DNA of 64,000 nt from Oceanobacter sp. (GTDB lineage Bacteria > Pseudomonadota > Gammaproteobacteria > Pseudomonadales > Oceanobacteraceae), in the NCBI GenBank assembly GCA_002733645.1, contig NVWL01000049.1, forward strand, positions 30,885 through 94,884, given 5' to 3'. The position numbers were made by a program, and so were the translations under genes. This document shows, piece by piece, positions 53,073 to 62,046 of this stretch (position 1 is its first letter; each line of letters starts with the position of its first letter). The notes beneath the pieces were generated by a model. The model was not told where the DNA came from. It worked only from the letters and a program-made list of their open reading frames with translations, and did no database searches.

Positions 53073-53623
53073 TGCGCAAACGCTATCTGTTGTTATTAGT
53101 CACTGCGGGGTTAGGCTTTGCCCTACTCGCGGTAGACCGCTACACCCGTGAGATTGTTTCACCGGGCGTAGAACAACAGGTAAAAGAGCCCGACTATTAT
53201 GGCGATGTGCTTATCAGTCGTCGTTACAGCGACACCGGCAAATTGGCGGATACCTTCTACGCCGCGACGTCTAAGCACTACCCTGATGGCGACCTCACCA
53301 TATTCAGTGAGCCACGAGTACTCATTACCTCCAACGATAAGTGGGTGGTGACGGCAAACGAAGGGGTACTTAAAGGCGACAGCCAAGCGTTGAATTTATC
53401 AGGCAATATTATAATTAAACCTCAGGACGCTGCGGACCCATGGACCGTCAAAACCAGCACCCTGACCTATTATATAGACCAACAGCTAGCGACATCAGAC
53501 GTCCTCGTTACCATAACAGGCGAGAACACCGTGATGCGTGGCACCGGGATGATATTCGATGCTACGCGCCAACGCCTTGAGCTTAAAACAGGAGTTCGTA
53601 CCTATTATGAACCTGCTAAGTAA
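53072..53623 (+). CDS. lptC: LPS export protein LptC
   Basis: Inner-membrane anchored bridge subunit of the Lpt system. 183 residues with one N-terminal membrane helix (about 5-21) and a beta-jellyroll domain. It is coupled to kdsD by a TAATG overlap and overlaps lptA by 17 bases. Confidence 0.93.
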   Translation: MRKRYLLLLVTAGLGFALLAVDRYTREIVSPGVEQQVKEPDYYGDVLISRRYSDTGKLADTFYAATSKHYPDGDLTIFSEPRVLITSNDKWVVTANEGVLKGDSQALNLSGNIIIKPQDAADPWTVKTSTLTYYIDQQLATSDVLVTITGENTVMRGTGMIFDATRQRLELKTGVRTYYEPAK

Positions 53624-54215
53624 ACTAACCTTGCTCGCCCTCGTCACAACGCCACTGACGGCCTTATCGTTACCAGATGATTGGCAGCAAGCAATGACAA
53701 TTTTATCGGATACCGCCGAGATTGATCGTCGCGCGGGCACCGTTATTTATGAAGGCAATGTCATCCTGACTCAAGGTACATTAAAGATCCAAGCCGAGCG
53801 CCTGCTCGTTCTTAGAGATGGAGACTCACTCGAAAAAGCCGTTGCCGAAGGCAGCCCTGCACTCTATGAACAGCAGATTGAAGCAGGCAAACCCGTGACA
53901 ACGGCGCATGGCAATCGTATTGATTACTACACCGTAGAGCGCCGCATCACTCTGCGTGGTGATGCCGAGTTACAACAAGACGGCAACCTCTTCAGTGGCG
54001 ACCAAATCACCTACGATATGGCGAGTGAAACGGTTAAAGCCAGCGGCAATCAAGCGATATCGGACTCAGTAGATAACAGTGAAACCACCCCGGATGGACG
54101 CATAAAAGTCGTCATTCAACCTCCGAAGCCTAAATTACCCGAGAATCAAGCAACAGAAGTTCAAGCATCAGAAACTCAGCCACCGGAAGCCCAACAACCG
54201 GAAAACCAGAAATAA
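53607..54215 (+). CDS. lptA: LPS transport periplasmic protein LptA
   Basis: Forms the periplasmic bridge for LPS. 202 residues from ATG 53607 with a signal peptide (cleaved after ALS, about 20), then the OstA-like fold ([18 protein letters not shown]). The C-terminal ~30 residues are an unusual Glu/Gln/Pro-rich tail with repeats ([16 protein letters not shown]). Confidence 0.94.
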   Translation: MNLLSKLTLLALVTTPLTALSLPDDWQQAMTILSDTAEIDRRAGTVIYEGNVILTQGTLKIQAERLLVLRDGDSLEKAVAEGSPALYEQQIEAGKPVTTAHGNRIDYYTVERRITLRGDAELQQDGNLFSGDQITYDMASETVKASGNQAISDSVDNSETTPDGRIKVVIQPPKPKLPENQATEVQASETQPPEAQQPENQK

Positions 54216-54216
54216 G

Positions 54217-54942
54217 ATGAAAACCTTAAAAGCTCAGCACTTGGCAAAAAGCTATAACGGCCGAGAAGTCGTCAAAGACGTCTCCATCAGCGTGGAAAGC
54301 GGACAAATTGTCGGGCTACTTGGGCCTAATGGCGCGGGTAAAACCACGTGTTTCTATATGATAGTGAACCTAGTTCAGGCCGATCGAGGCAGAGTGTTAA
54401 TTGATGACGAAGACATCAGCCACCTGCCTATGCATGGGCGCGCCAAAAAAGGCATTGGTTATTTACCGCAAGAAGCGTCCATCTTCCGCAAGCTCAGTGT
54501 CGCCGACAACATCATGGCGATCCTTGAAACTCGCTCCGATCTTAATCGCGCACAGCGCAAAGAACATCTAGAACAGTTGTTGGATGAGTTTCACATACAG
54601 CACATCCGCGACAGCGCTGGTATGGCACTCTCTGGTGGTGAACGCCGCCGTGTTGAAATCGCCCGAGCGTTAGCCGCTGAGCCATCGTTTATTCTCCTCG
54701 ATGAGCCATTTGCCGGGGTTGACCCAATTTCCGTGAATGACATCATGGACATCATTCGCCAATTAAAAGCGCGCGGTATTGGCGTATTAATAACGGATCA
54801 CAATGTACGTGAGACCTTGGCTATTTGTGAAAAAGCCTTCATCGTTGGTGGTGGCCATATCATTGCTGAAGGCACCTCAGAAGAAGTACTCAGTAACGAA
54901 CAAGTCAGGAAGGTCTACCTTGGCGATGATTTCCGCCTTTGA
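54217..54942 (+). CDS. lptB: LPS export ATPase LptB
   Basis: ATPase of the LptB2FG extractor. 241 residues with Walker [25 protein letters not shown] and [11 protein letters not shown]. It starts one base after lptA and precedes rpoN, the standard order. Confidence 0.98.
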   Translation: MKTLKAQHLAKSYNGREVVKDVSISVESGQIVGLLGPNGAGKTTCFYMIVNLVQADRGRVLIDDEDISHLPMHGRAKKGIGYLPQEASIFRKLSVADNIMAILETRSDLNRAQRKEHLEQLLDEFHIQHIRDSAGMALSGGERRRVEIARALAAEPSFILLDEPFAGVDPISVNDIMDIIRQLKARGIGVLITDHNVRETLAICEKAFIVGGGHIIAEGTSEEVLSNEQVRKVYLGDDFRL

Positions 54943-55174
54943 TCCCAACGCAGCAGTCGCGTTAAGCTGGTAAATAAATAGACAGGGCAACTTGGCCCAA
55001 GATGACAGCAAGTACGATCAACAAATCGTCGCTATGCGAACAAACAGGCGATAAGGTTGTCGTCATCACAGAATAATCAATGAGTTAGCTGTTAAAATAG
55101 ATTCCATAGCGCATGGGTTTGCCTATAATGAATCTACTTACCGGCAACAATTAAGGTCGTATCGCTTAGCATTT

Positions 55175-56701
55175 ATGAAGACATCCCTCCAGCTTAAGAT
55201 GGGCCAGCAGCTGACAATGACGCCTCAGCTGCAACAGGCAATCCGGCTACTGCAGTTATCCACGCTGGATCTTCAGCAGGAAATTCAGGAAGCGCTTGAT
55301 TCCAATCCAATGTTGGAAAGTGAAGAGTTCGATGAAAGCGGCCCAGAATCTTCAGACAACAACGCCAATGCCAGCGAAGAGCAAAAAACCGAACATACCG
55401 CTTCAGAGCAAGATACCAGCGGCAGCTCTGATATTGATTACGACGACGGCCCGGCACAAGAATCTCTCGACGAGCAGTGGTCAAAAGACAAACTGCCCGA
55501 CGACCTCCCTGTAGACAGCAGCTGGGAAGACACCTACCAAGTCAGTGCTGGAACATCCTCTAGCAGCGGTGCTATCGACGACGATTTTGATTACGACTCG
55601 CGTCACGCAACCACGGATAATTTGCAAGACCACCTTCTGTGGCAACTTAACCTCACCCCAATGTCAGATACCGACCGCGACATCGCCACCATGTTAATTG
55701 ATGGCATAGACGACGACGGCTACCTGCATACAACGGTTGAAGATGTTCTGGAAAGTATGGACCCAGAACAAGACGTCGAAGAAGACGAAGTGATGGCCGT
55801 ACTGCATCGCCTCCAACAATTTGATCCCGCCGGTGTTTTTTGTCGTGATTTGCGTGAATGCTTATTGCTACAGCTCCACCAACTGCCTGATGACACACCT
55901 TGGTTACTTCAAGCACGGCTCGTCATTAGTGATCACATTAGCCTACTAGGCAACCGTGATTTCCAATCGTTAATGCGCAAAGCCAAGCTCAAAGAAGATG
56001 AACTCAAAGCCGTACTGCGATTAATTAAAGAATTAAACCCTAAACCGGGGTCAGGAATATCCTCGGAAGAATCTGAATACGTTATCCCTGACGTCATCGT
56101 GCGACAACTGCACGACGAATGGCGAGTCGAATTAAATCCAGATATCGCCCCAAAATTACGAGTGAATGCAGATTACGCCGCATTGATTCGCCGGTCGGAC
56201 AACAGCGCCGACAACTCATTCTTAAAAGATAATCTACAAGAAGCCCGTTGGTTTATTAAAAGCCTACAAAGCCGCAATGAAACATTGTTAAAAGTGGCCA
56301 CCAAAATCGTAGAATTTCAGATCGATTTCTTCGATCAAGGCGATGAAGGTATGAAGCCACTGGTATTACATGATATTGCTGAAGCCGTCGGTATGCACGA
56401 ATCAACCATTTCGCGCGTGACGACGCAAAAATTCATGCACACACCGCGTGGGATTTTTGAACTTAAATACTTTTTCTCGAGTCATGTTAGTACAGACAGC
56501 GGTGGCGAATGTTCATCAACGGCCATTCGCGCCATGATTAAAAAGCTCATTGCTGACGAAAATACACGAAAACCTCTAAGCGACAATAAAATTGCCACTA
56601 TGCTTGGAGAGAAAGGAATACAAGTCGCACGGCGTACCGTCGCAAAGTATCGCGAAGCTATGATGATTCCGCCGTCGAATGAACGAAAACAACTTATTTA
56701 A
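55175..56701 (+). CDS. rpoN: RNA polymerase sigma-54 factor
   Basis: Sigma factor for enhancer-dependent promoters with -24/-12 elements. 508 residues: Gln-rich region I ([23 protein letters not shown]), an acidic region II (about 50-130), the core-binding domain, and region III ending in the RpoN box [12 protein letters not shown] (positions about 484-495). A matching promoter occurs in this window at 60909. The 232-base spacer before it has no gene. Confidence 0.98.
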   Translation: MKTSLQLKMGQQLTMTPQLQQAIRLLQLSTLDLQQEIQEALDSNPMLESEEFDESGPESSDNNANASEEQKTEHTASEQDTSGSSDIDYDDGPAQESLDEQWSKDKLPDDLPVDSSWEDTYQVSAGTSSSSGAIDDDFDYDSRHATTDNLQDHLLWQLNLTPMSDTDRDIATMLIDGIDDDGYLHTTVEDVLESMDPEQDVEEDEVMAVLHRLQQFDPAGVFCRDLRECLLLQLHQLPDDTPWLLQARLVISDHISLLGNRDFQSLMRKAKLKEDELKAVLRLIKELNPKPGSGISSEESEYVIPDVIVRQLHDEWRVELNPDIAPKLRVNADYAALIRRSDNSADNSFLKDNLQEARWFIKSLQSRNETLLKVATKIVEFQIDFFDQGDEGMKPLVLHDIAEAVGMHESTISRVTTQKFMHTPRGIFELKYFFSSHVSTDSGGECSSTAIRAMIKKLIADENTRKPLSDNKIATMLGEKGIQVARRTVAKYREAMMIPPSNERKQLI

Positions 56702-56737
56702 TTTCGCCACAATTCAGTGGTTTTAAGGAGACTGAGC

Positions 56738-57040
56738 ATGCAAATAAATATCAGTGGTCACCACGTTGAAGTAACTGAAGCAATGCAGTCACACGTCGAG
56801 GATAAAATGTCGAAACTTACTCGCCATTTCGACAACATCACAAAAGGTCAGGTGACCTTAACTGTGGTGAAAGACCGTCAGACTGCAGAAGCAACCATCC
56901 ACATTACCGGTCACGATTTACACGCCAAAGCAGAAAACGAAGACATGTATACCGCTATCGACCAGATGGTTGAAAAACTCGACCGCCAAGTGTTGAAGCA
57001 CAAAGAAAAAGCAGTGGCTCGTCAGCACGGACAAGGCTAA
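56738..57040 (+). CDS. hpf: Ribosome hibernation promoting factor, short form
   Basis: 100 residues from ATG 56738, which has AAGGAG seven bases upstream. HPF/YfiA fold: MQINISGHHVEVTEAMQSHVEDKMSKL-like start, and a C-terminus with basic residues. Causes 100S dimers in stationary phase. It lies in the rpoN operon as in E. coli. Confidence 0.96.
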   Translation: MQINISGHHVEVTEAMQSHVEDKMSKLTRHFDNITKGQVTLTVVKDRQTAEATIHITGHDLHAKAENEDMYTAIDQMVEKLDRQVLKHKEKAVARQHGQG

Positions 57041-57043
57041 CCC

Positions 57044-57517
57044 ATGACGCTTCGTATCGAAGACATCTTGACGCAGGAACGCACTCTTAAGGCTGTTCCT
57101 GTGACAAGTAAAAAGAAATTGCTCGAGCAGCTAGCTTCCTTAGTGGCTGAAAACATGGCGACCGAACATATCGGCGAAGCTTCTGCTGACGATATCTACG
57201 AGCGCCTACTTGGACGCGAGCGCATGGGCAGCACCGGCATAGGGGAAGGCATCGCCATCCCCCACTGTCGTTTACTACAATGCGAGCAAGCGATGGGAGT
57301 GTTACTGCAATTAGAAACACCGATCGACTATGACGCCATTGATGGCAAACCGATTGATCTCGTATTTGCCTTGTTAGTGCCTGAAGAAGCGACGGATGAG
57401 CATCTACAGATATTGGCCACACTAGCGACCAATTTTAGCCAAGAAAGTTATCGAGAATCCTTGCGTAACTCGCCAGATTCTAAACATCTATACACTCGCG
57501 CCATCGCGAACGCATAA
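57044..57517 (+). CDS. ptsN: Nitrogen-PTS EIIA component
   Basis: Regulatory phosphoacceptor of the nitrogen PTS. 157 residues with the phosphorylated His74 in GIGEGIAIPHCRL. It starts three bases after hpf and works with Npr encoded downstream; EINtr is elsewhere. Confidence 0.97.
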   Translation: MTLRIEDILTQERTLKAVPVTSKKKLLEQLASLVAENMATEHIGEASADDIYERLLGRERMGSTGIGEGIAIPHCRLLQCEQAMGVLLQLETPIDYDAIDGKPIDLVFALLVPEEATDEHLQILATLATNFSQESYRESLRNSPDSKHLYTRAIANA

Positions 57518-57532
57518 ATCACGGAGAGCACT

Positions 57533-58408
57533 ATGCGACTGGTAGTTATTAGCGGCAGGTCGGGGTCAGGGAAATCCAGTGCCCTACACGTACTTGAAGA
57601 CCTCGGGTTTTACTGCATCGACAATCTACCCATCGGTTTACTGCCCGCCCTAGCCGAACAAGCCCAAGCCGATGAAAAGCTCACCCGTGTTGCCGTAAGT
57701 ATCGATGTTCGAAACCTGTCTGACACTGGCGCACCAATCAATGAAGTACTCACCGCCCTGCCACACGACCAATACCAACTTGATGTTGTTTACCTAGACG
57801 CCTCTGAGAACGTTTTATTACAACGCTTTAGCGCAACACGCCGTAAACATCCGCTCACGAATACAAACGTCTCACTTGGCGAAGCCATTGAGCGAGAAAA
57901 AACGCTACTCGACCCGATCGCCAACATGGCCGATCTAACGCTCGATACCACACACATGTCGGTCCACGAGTTACGTAGCCTAATTCGTATGCGCGTCGCG
58001 GATAAAAAATTCGGTGAAATGTCGATCCAGTTTGAATCCTTTGGTTTCAAACACGGCATTCCTATTGATGCCGACTACGTCTTCGACGTCCGCCACCTAC
58101 CGAACCCTTACTGGGATGAATCGTTGCGCAAGTTCACGGGGTTAGATACCGAAGTGCAATTATTCCTCAACAGCTATGACGTGGTCGGTGAAATGCGTAA
58201 ATCCGTTAGTGACTTTCTAAATCAATGGATGGATCGCTTTATTGAGGCTAATCGCAGCTACATGACCATCGCTATTGGGTGTACCGGCGGCCAACACCGT
58301 TCAGTGTATTTATCTGAACAGCTAGCCACCGAATTCCGCATGAAATACTCGAATGTACAGGTACGCCACCGCGAGCTGGCCCGTGCTGAAAAAGAACCCT
58401 CGCATTGA
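57533..58408 (+). CDS. rapZ: RNase adapter protein RapZ
   Basis: Nucleotide-binding adaptor that in E. coli delivers the small RNA GlmZ to RNase E. 291 residues with Walker A GRSGSGKSSA (8-17), the middle HPLTN region and the C-terminal IGCTGGQHRSVYL. Standard place between ptsN and npr. Confidence 0.96.
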   Translation: MRLVVISGRSGSGKSSALHVLEDLGFYCIDNLPIGLLPALAEQAQADEKLTRVAVSIDVRNLSDTGAPINEVLTALPHDQYQLDVVYLDASENVLLQRFSATRRKHPLTNTNVSLGEAIEREKTLLDPIANMADLTLDTTHMSVHELRSLIRMRVADKKFGEMSIQFESFGFKHGIPIDADYVFDVRHLPNPYWDESLRKFTGLDTEVQLFLNSYDVVGEMRKSVSDFLNQWMDRFIEANRSYMTIAIGCTGGQHRSVYLSEQLATEFRMKYSNVQVRHRELARAEKEPSH

Positions 58409-58421
58409 TTTGGCGTACACA

Positions 58422-58691
58422 ATGATTCAAGAAAACATACTCATCATCAACAAGCTCGGCTTACATGCGCGTGCTGCCGCCAAGCTGGTCTCCACGGCCT
58501 CAGCCTTTGCCAGCCAGCTCCAAATTGGCCACAGCGGGCGCATGGTCGACTGTAAAAGCATTATGTCCGTCATGATGCTGGCAGCGAGTAAAGGAACGGA
58601 AGTTCAACTCAGCGCCGACGGTAAAGATGAGCAGGCCGCCATCGACGCTATCATTGACCTGATCAATCGACGTTTCGACGAAGAAGAATAA
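58422..58691 (+). CDS. npr: Phosphocarrier protein NPr
   Basis: HPr-like carrier of the nitrogen PTS. 89 residues from ATG 58422 with His15 in KLGLHARAA. The open frame extends 23 codons further upstream into rapZ. The ribosome site is weak, which suggests coupling to rapZ, whose stop lies 13 bases upstream. Confidence 0.95.
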   Translation: MIQENILIINKLGLHARAAAKLVSTASAFASQLQIGHSGRMVDCKSIMSVMMLAASKGTEVQLSADGKDEQAAIDAIIDLINRRFDEEE

Positions 58692-58858
58692 CGCCTGTAT
58701 TTGCCGTAGTAATACGGCCACGCTCACCTTCGAAGTTCCCTAAAGAAAACAACATTTTAGACGCATTTCCGCGAGTACTTTCATGGTATCAATGCCGCAA
58801 TCAGGCTAGAATTCAGTTAATCGTTCTATTCATCATTCTCTGAGTTAGCGACATCAAT

Positions 58859-60214
58859 ATGGCGCAACAAACCGAAAAAGCCAAAGCGAAACTCCATAGC
58901 CTCAACGCCGCGCTTGAAAGCGGTGCCTTGGCTAGGGTTCAGCGCATTCTAAATTCCGGCTTGGCTCCGGCGGATATTGCCCATCTGATTGAATCTTCGC
59001 CGCCTAAAGCGCGAAAAATTCTTTGGGACTTAGTCGATAAAGAGCTTGAAGGCGAAGTCCTTCAGTATCTGAGTGAAGACCTACAGGCACACTTCCTTTC
59101 TGACCTCAGCGCCGAAGAACTGATCGACATCACCTCGGACCTCGACGCCGATGACGTTGCCGATATTCTGCAGCAGCTACCAGAACGCGTTACTCAAGAA
59201 GTGCTCGACGCGATGGATCATCAAGACCGTGAGCGTCTTGAAGCGGTACTAGGCTACCCAGAGGACAGTGCTGGCGGCTTGATGAACACCGACACGGTGA
59301 CCATCCGCCCAGACATCACCCTTGAAGTGGTTATGCGTTATCTGCGCCGTCACGCCACATTGCCTGAAATGACGGACAACCTACTGGTCGTTAACCGTAA
59401 TAACGAATTTATTGGCATCCTCACCATCAACAAATTATTAGTGAGTGATCCACAGCAAACGGTTCGTGAAGTTATGACCACGGATGGCCGAGTCATATCA
59501 GCGACCTTACCGGACACCGAAGTGGCTAAGCTGTTTGAACGGCATGACCTTGTATCGGCTCCGGTCATTGATGCCGACGGCAAGCTTATCGGCCGTATCA
59601 CCATTGATGACGTGGTTGATGTTATTCGCGACACCGCCGACCACTCATTAATGAGTATGGCGGGTCTGGATGAAGAAGATGACACCTTCGCGCCAGCGCT
59701 TAAAACAAGTCGCCGTCGTGCAGTATGGCTAGGCATTAATTTAATGACCGCGTTAGCGGCCTCGGCCGTGATTGGTTTATTTGATAAAACCATCGAGCAA
59801 GTTGTTGCTCTGGCGGTGCTTATGCCCATCGTTGCCAGTATGGGCGGTATTGCTGGCAGCCAAGTACTTACCCTTGTTATTCGCGGCCAAGCCGTTGGCC
59901 ACCTTTCCAGTGCAAACTTCCGCTGGTTATTTAATCGCGAGATCATAGTCGCCGGCATTAACGGCGTACTCTGGGCGATTGTTATCGCTGGTATCACCTA
60001 CGCTTGGTTTAGAGACCCCGGAATATCAATCATCATTGGTGCAGCGATTATTATTAACTTATTGGTTGCTGCGGTAAGCGGCGCGGCACTTCCTCTGATC
60101 CTTAAAGCTCGCGGCATTGACCCTGCCCTTGCGGGCGGTGTGGTATTGACCACGGTCACCGATGTGGTGGGCTTTATGTCCTTCCTTGGTTTAGCCACAC
60201 TGTTTTATCTTTAA
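58859..60214 (+). CDS. mgtE: Magnesium transporter MgtE
   Basis: Mg2+ channel with cytoplasmic gating. 451 residues: N-terminal helical domain (about 20-130), two CBS domains (about 140-265), a plug helix, and five membrane helices (about 285-450). PIVASMGGIAGSQ is the pore signature. It is expected to supply basal Mg2+ or divalent cations. Confidence 0.95.
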   Translation: MAQQTEKAKAKLHSLNAALESGALARVQRILNSGLAPADIAHLIESSPPKARKILWDLVDKELEGEVLQYLSEDLQAHFLSDLSAEELIDITSDLDADDVADILQQLPERVTQEVLDAMDHQDRERLEAVLGYPEDSAGGLMNTDTVTIRPDITLEVVMRYLRRHATLPEMTDNLLVVNRNNEFIGILTINKLLVSDPQQTVREVMTTDGRVISATLPDTEVAKLFERHDLVSAPVIDADGKLIGRITIDDVVDVIRDTADHSLMSMAGLDEEDDTFAPALKTSRRRAVWLGINLMTALAASAVIGLFDKTIEQVVALAVLMPIVASMGGIAGSQVLTLVIRGQAVGHLSSANFRWLFNREIIVAGINGVLWAIVIAGITYAWFRDPGISIIIGAAIIINLLVAAVSGAALPLILKARGIDPALAGGVVLTTVTDVVGFMSFLGLATLFYL

Positions 60215-60228
60215 TTGCGGAACCCACT

Positions 60229-60738
60229 ATGAAACACAATGACGACGAAGACATTGAATACGTCAGTAAGACCGAACTAAAAAGGGAGATGCAGCGCTTT
60301 CACGCGTTGGCAGAACAGCTCTGCTCGCTGCCAGTTGCGTCATGGGAAAAAATTCCCGGCACCGAGACGTTACATGGCGCACTACGCGAAAGCCGTCGAA
60401 TTAAAAAAGCCGATGCCCGCCGTCGTCATTTTCAGTTCATGGGTAAAATATTGCAGGATGAAGAGCACGAAGCCATTCAGCATGCCCTCGACATGTTGAA
60501 CCCTTCAAGTGAAGCCTTTGGCCGCCGCAGTGGTCAACTTGAGCAATGGCGTACTCGTTTAATTGATGATAACGACGCCATGAAAAGCTTCCTAGATGAA
60601 TACCCTAATGTAGATCGCCAGCAATTGCGTAATATGGTTCGCAACGCACAAAAAGAAATGCACTCGGAGCCGCCTAAGCCGGGAACAAGCTATAAAAAAC
60701 TATTCCAAATGATCAAAGAGATCGTACCGGCTGAGTAA
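60229..60738 (+). CDS. yjgA: DarP/YjgA ribosome-associated protein (DUF615)
   Basis: 169 residues, highly charged and helical, KTELKREMQRFHALAEQLCSL near the start. In E. coli, YjgA (DarP) binds the 50S subunit in late assembly near the peptidyl-transferase centre. It starts 14 bases after mgtE. Often paired with pmbA, which is not here. Confidence 0.94.
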   Translation: MKHNDDEDIEYVSKTELKREMQRFHALAEQLCSLPVASWEKIPGTETLHGALRESRRIKKADARRRHFQFMGKILQDEEHEAIQHALDMLNPSSEAFGRRSGQLEQWRTRLIDDNDAMKSFLDEYPNVDRQQLRNMVRNAQKEMHSEPPKPGTSYKKLFQMIKEIVPAE

Positions 60739-60908
60739 TTGTTTATTTTTTGGTGCACTGGCGTCGTCCATTGCGACCGACCCCAGCACCAAAAATGCGC
60801 AGCCTTCTCCCTGCTTTTAATACCCCCCTCCTCTTTTCAGAGGTGCCTTAACCCTAAAAGCGAATACGCTTCGTGCCATAGCGCGTTAAATTAAGCCTTT
60901 TATCTTAT

Positions 60909-60924
60909 TGGCACACTGGTTGCT
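60909..60924 (+). promoter_or_regulatory. Sigma-54 promoter of the FNT gene
   Basis: TGGCAC-N5-TTGCT matches the -24/-12 consensus exactly in its invariant parts: GG at 60910-60911 and GC at 60922-60923, with 10 bases between. The predicted transcript begins near 60935, about 160 bases before the FNT start, leaving a leader RNA. Sigma-54 itself (rpoN) is encoded 4 kb upstream. Confidence 0.82.
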
Positions 60925-60977
60925 TTTGCTATAGCAGAGCCAATGGCGGTTCACCCTACAATTTAAGTTTTTTCGAT

Positions 60978-61032
60978 AACGGCGTCGATTCCTTGCAGAT
61001 CAAGATTTGCTAGGCACGGCGCCGTTTTTTTT
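60978..61032 (+). terminator. Leader terminator (attenuator) before the FNT gene
   Basis: AACGGCG (60978-60984) pairs with CGCCGTT (61020-61026), followed by an 8-base T-run. Within it, CCT-T-GCAGA and TTTGC-T-AGG (60991-61014) form an inner hairpin with six-base loop TCAAGA. It lies between promoter and gene, so it must be read through for expression. Confidence 0.7.
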
Positions 61033-61093
61033 GCGCTTTTCGTTTTCGTATTTCTTCACTGAAATACCTATTAAAAACCACAGAGGTAATACT

Positions 61094-61903
61094 ATGTCCT
61101 ATTTAATGCCTTCCGAGTTCGCCACAAAAATGGTGGATGCAGGTGCTGAAAAGATATTCATGTCTGCCAAAGACACATTGATTCGTGCCTTTATGGCCGG
61201 TGCCATCTTGGCACTAGCCGCATCGTTCGCTATCACTGTCGCAATGAAAAGTGGTTCACCAATTTTAGGGGCATGTTTATTCCCGGTGGGCTTCATCATG
61301 CTGTATTTAATGAAGTTCGATTTGCTGACAGGTGTGTTTACACTTGTCCCGCTAGCGATCTTAGATAAGCGCCCTGGCTGTACGGTACCTCAATTATTCC
61401 GTAACTGGGGTCTCGTATTTTTAGGTAATTTAGGTGGCGCAGTCTCAGTAGCCGTGATGATTTCTTTTATTTTAACGTACGGATACAACACAGATGGCGG
61501 TGCCATTGCTGCGAAAGTAGCGACCATTGGTGAGTCACGTACTGTCGGTTACGCCGCTCACGGTGTTGATGGCTGGATTACTATTTTCATTCGCGGCATG
61601 TTGTGCAACTGGATGGTATCTATGGGCGTTGTTGGGGCAATGATCTCGACATCAGCAACGGGCAAAATGGCAGCGATGTGGATGCCAATCATGCTCTTCT
61701 TCTTCATGGGCTTCGAACACTCAATCGTTAACATGTTCCTATTCCCATTCTCTATGATCATGGGCGGTGACTTCACTGTCATGGATTACATTGTATGGAA
61801 TGAATTACCAACGGTACTGGGTAACTTAGTCGGTGGCTTAGTCTTTGTTGCTTTGCCTCTTTACTACACGCACGTTCGCCAAAGCGCTGATCGTAAGCTG
61901 TAA
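61094..61903 (+). CDS. Formate/nitrite transporter family protein (NirC-like)
   Basis: 269 residues, six membrane helices and a pentameric-channel fold of the FNT family (FDLLTGVFTLVPLAIL; NWGLVFLGNLGGA; CNWMVSMGVVGAM; GFEHSIVNMFLFP). From ATG 61094, with AGAGG seven bases upstream, it starts MSYLMPSEFATKMVD. The sigma-54 promoter and the following PP2C-kinase gene suggest nitrite uptake in nitrate assimilation rather than formate. Substrate is inference. Confidence 0.9.
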   Translation: MSYLMPSEFATKMVDAGAEKIFMSAKDTLIRAFMAGAILALAASFAITVAMKSGSPILGACLFPVGFIMLYLMKFDLLTGVFTLVPLAILDKRPGCTVPQLFRNWGLVFLGNLGGAVSVAVMISFILTYGYNTDGGAIAAKVATIGESRTVGYAAHGVDGWITIFIRGMLCNWMVSMGVVGAMISTSATGKMAAMWMPIMLFFFMGFEHSIVNMFLFPFSMIMGGDFTVMDYIVWNELPTVLGNLVGGLVFVALPLYYTHVRQSADRKL

Positions 61904-61968
61904 ATCTCAGAGGTTTGATTCAGTCTATAATCAGACCAACTGACTAATGCGTTCCAATTAGGGACAAT

Positions 61969-62016
61969 CAGCCCGCTCTTCCAGTAACATTGATCACTGG
62001 AGAGTGGGCTTTTTTA
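61969..62016 (+). terminator. Strong hairpin and T-run between FNT and kinase genes
   Basis: AGCCCGCTCTTCCAGT and ACTGGAGAGTGGGCT form a ~15-bp stem with one bulged T and a ten-base loop, followed by TTTTTT. It lies 30 bases before the next start. It may be the terminator of the FNT gene or a second attenuator controlling entry to the kinase gene. A hairpin (GTCT-ATAATC-AGAC) and CTAAT/ATTAG lie just upstream. Confidence 0.85.
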
Positions 62017-62046
62017 TTGAGTTGTTTATATCAGGGATATTCGGAC

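Larger units (their letters stand above)
60739..61093 (+). promoter_or_regulatory. 355-base control region of the FNT gene
   Basis: Contains, in order: a long inverted repeat (TTTTTGGTGC at about 60747 and GCACCAAAAA ending 60795); a possible NtrC half-site pair GCACC-AAAAA-TGCGC (60786-60800; right half matches poorly); the sigma-54 promoter at 60909-60924; and a leader with a terminator at 60978-61032. No coding frame is convincing. Confidence 0.6.

Noticed and set aside
60978..61032. A metabolite riboswitch in the FNT leader
   Set aside because: Too little structure before the terminator for any class I know; attenuation by a protein is simpler.
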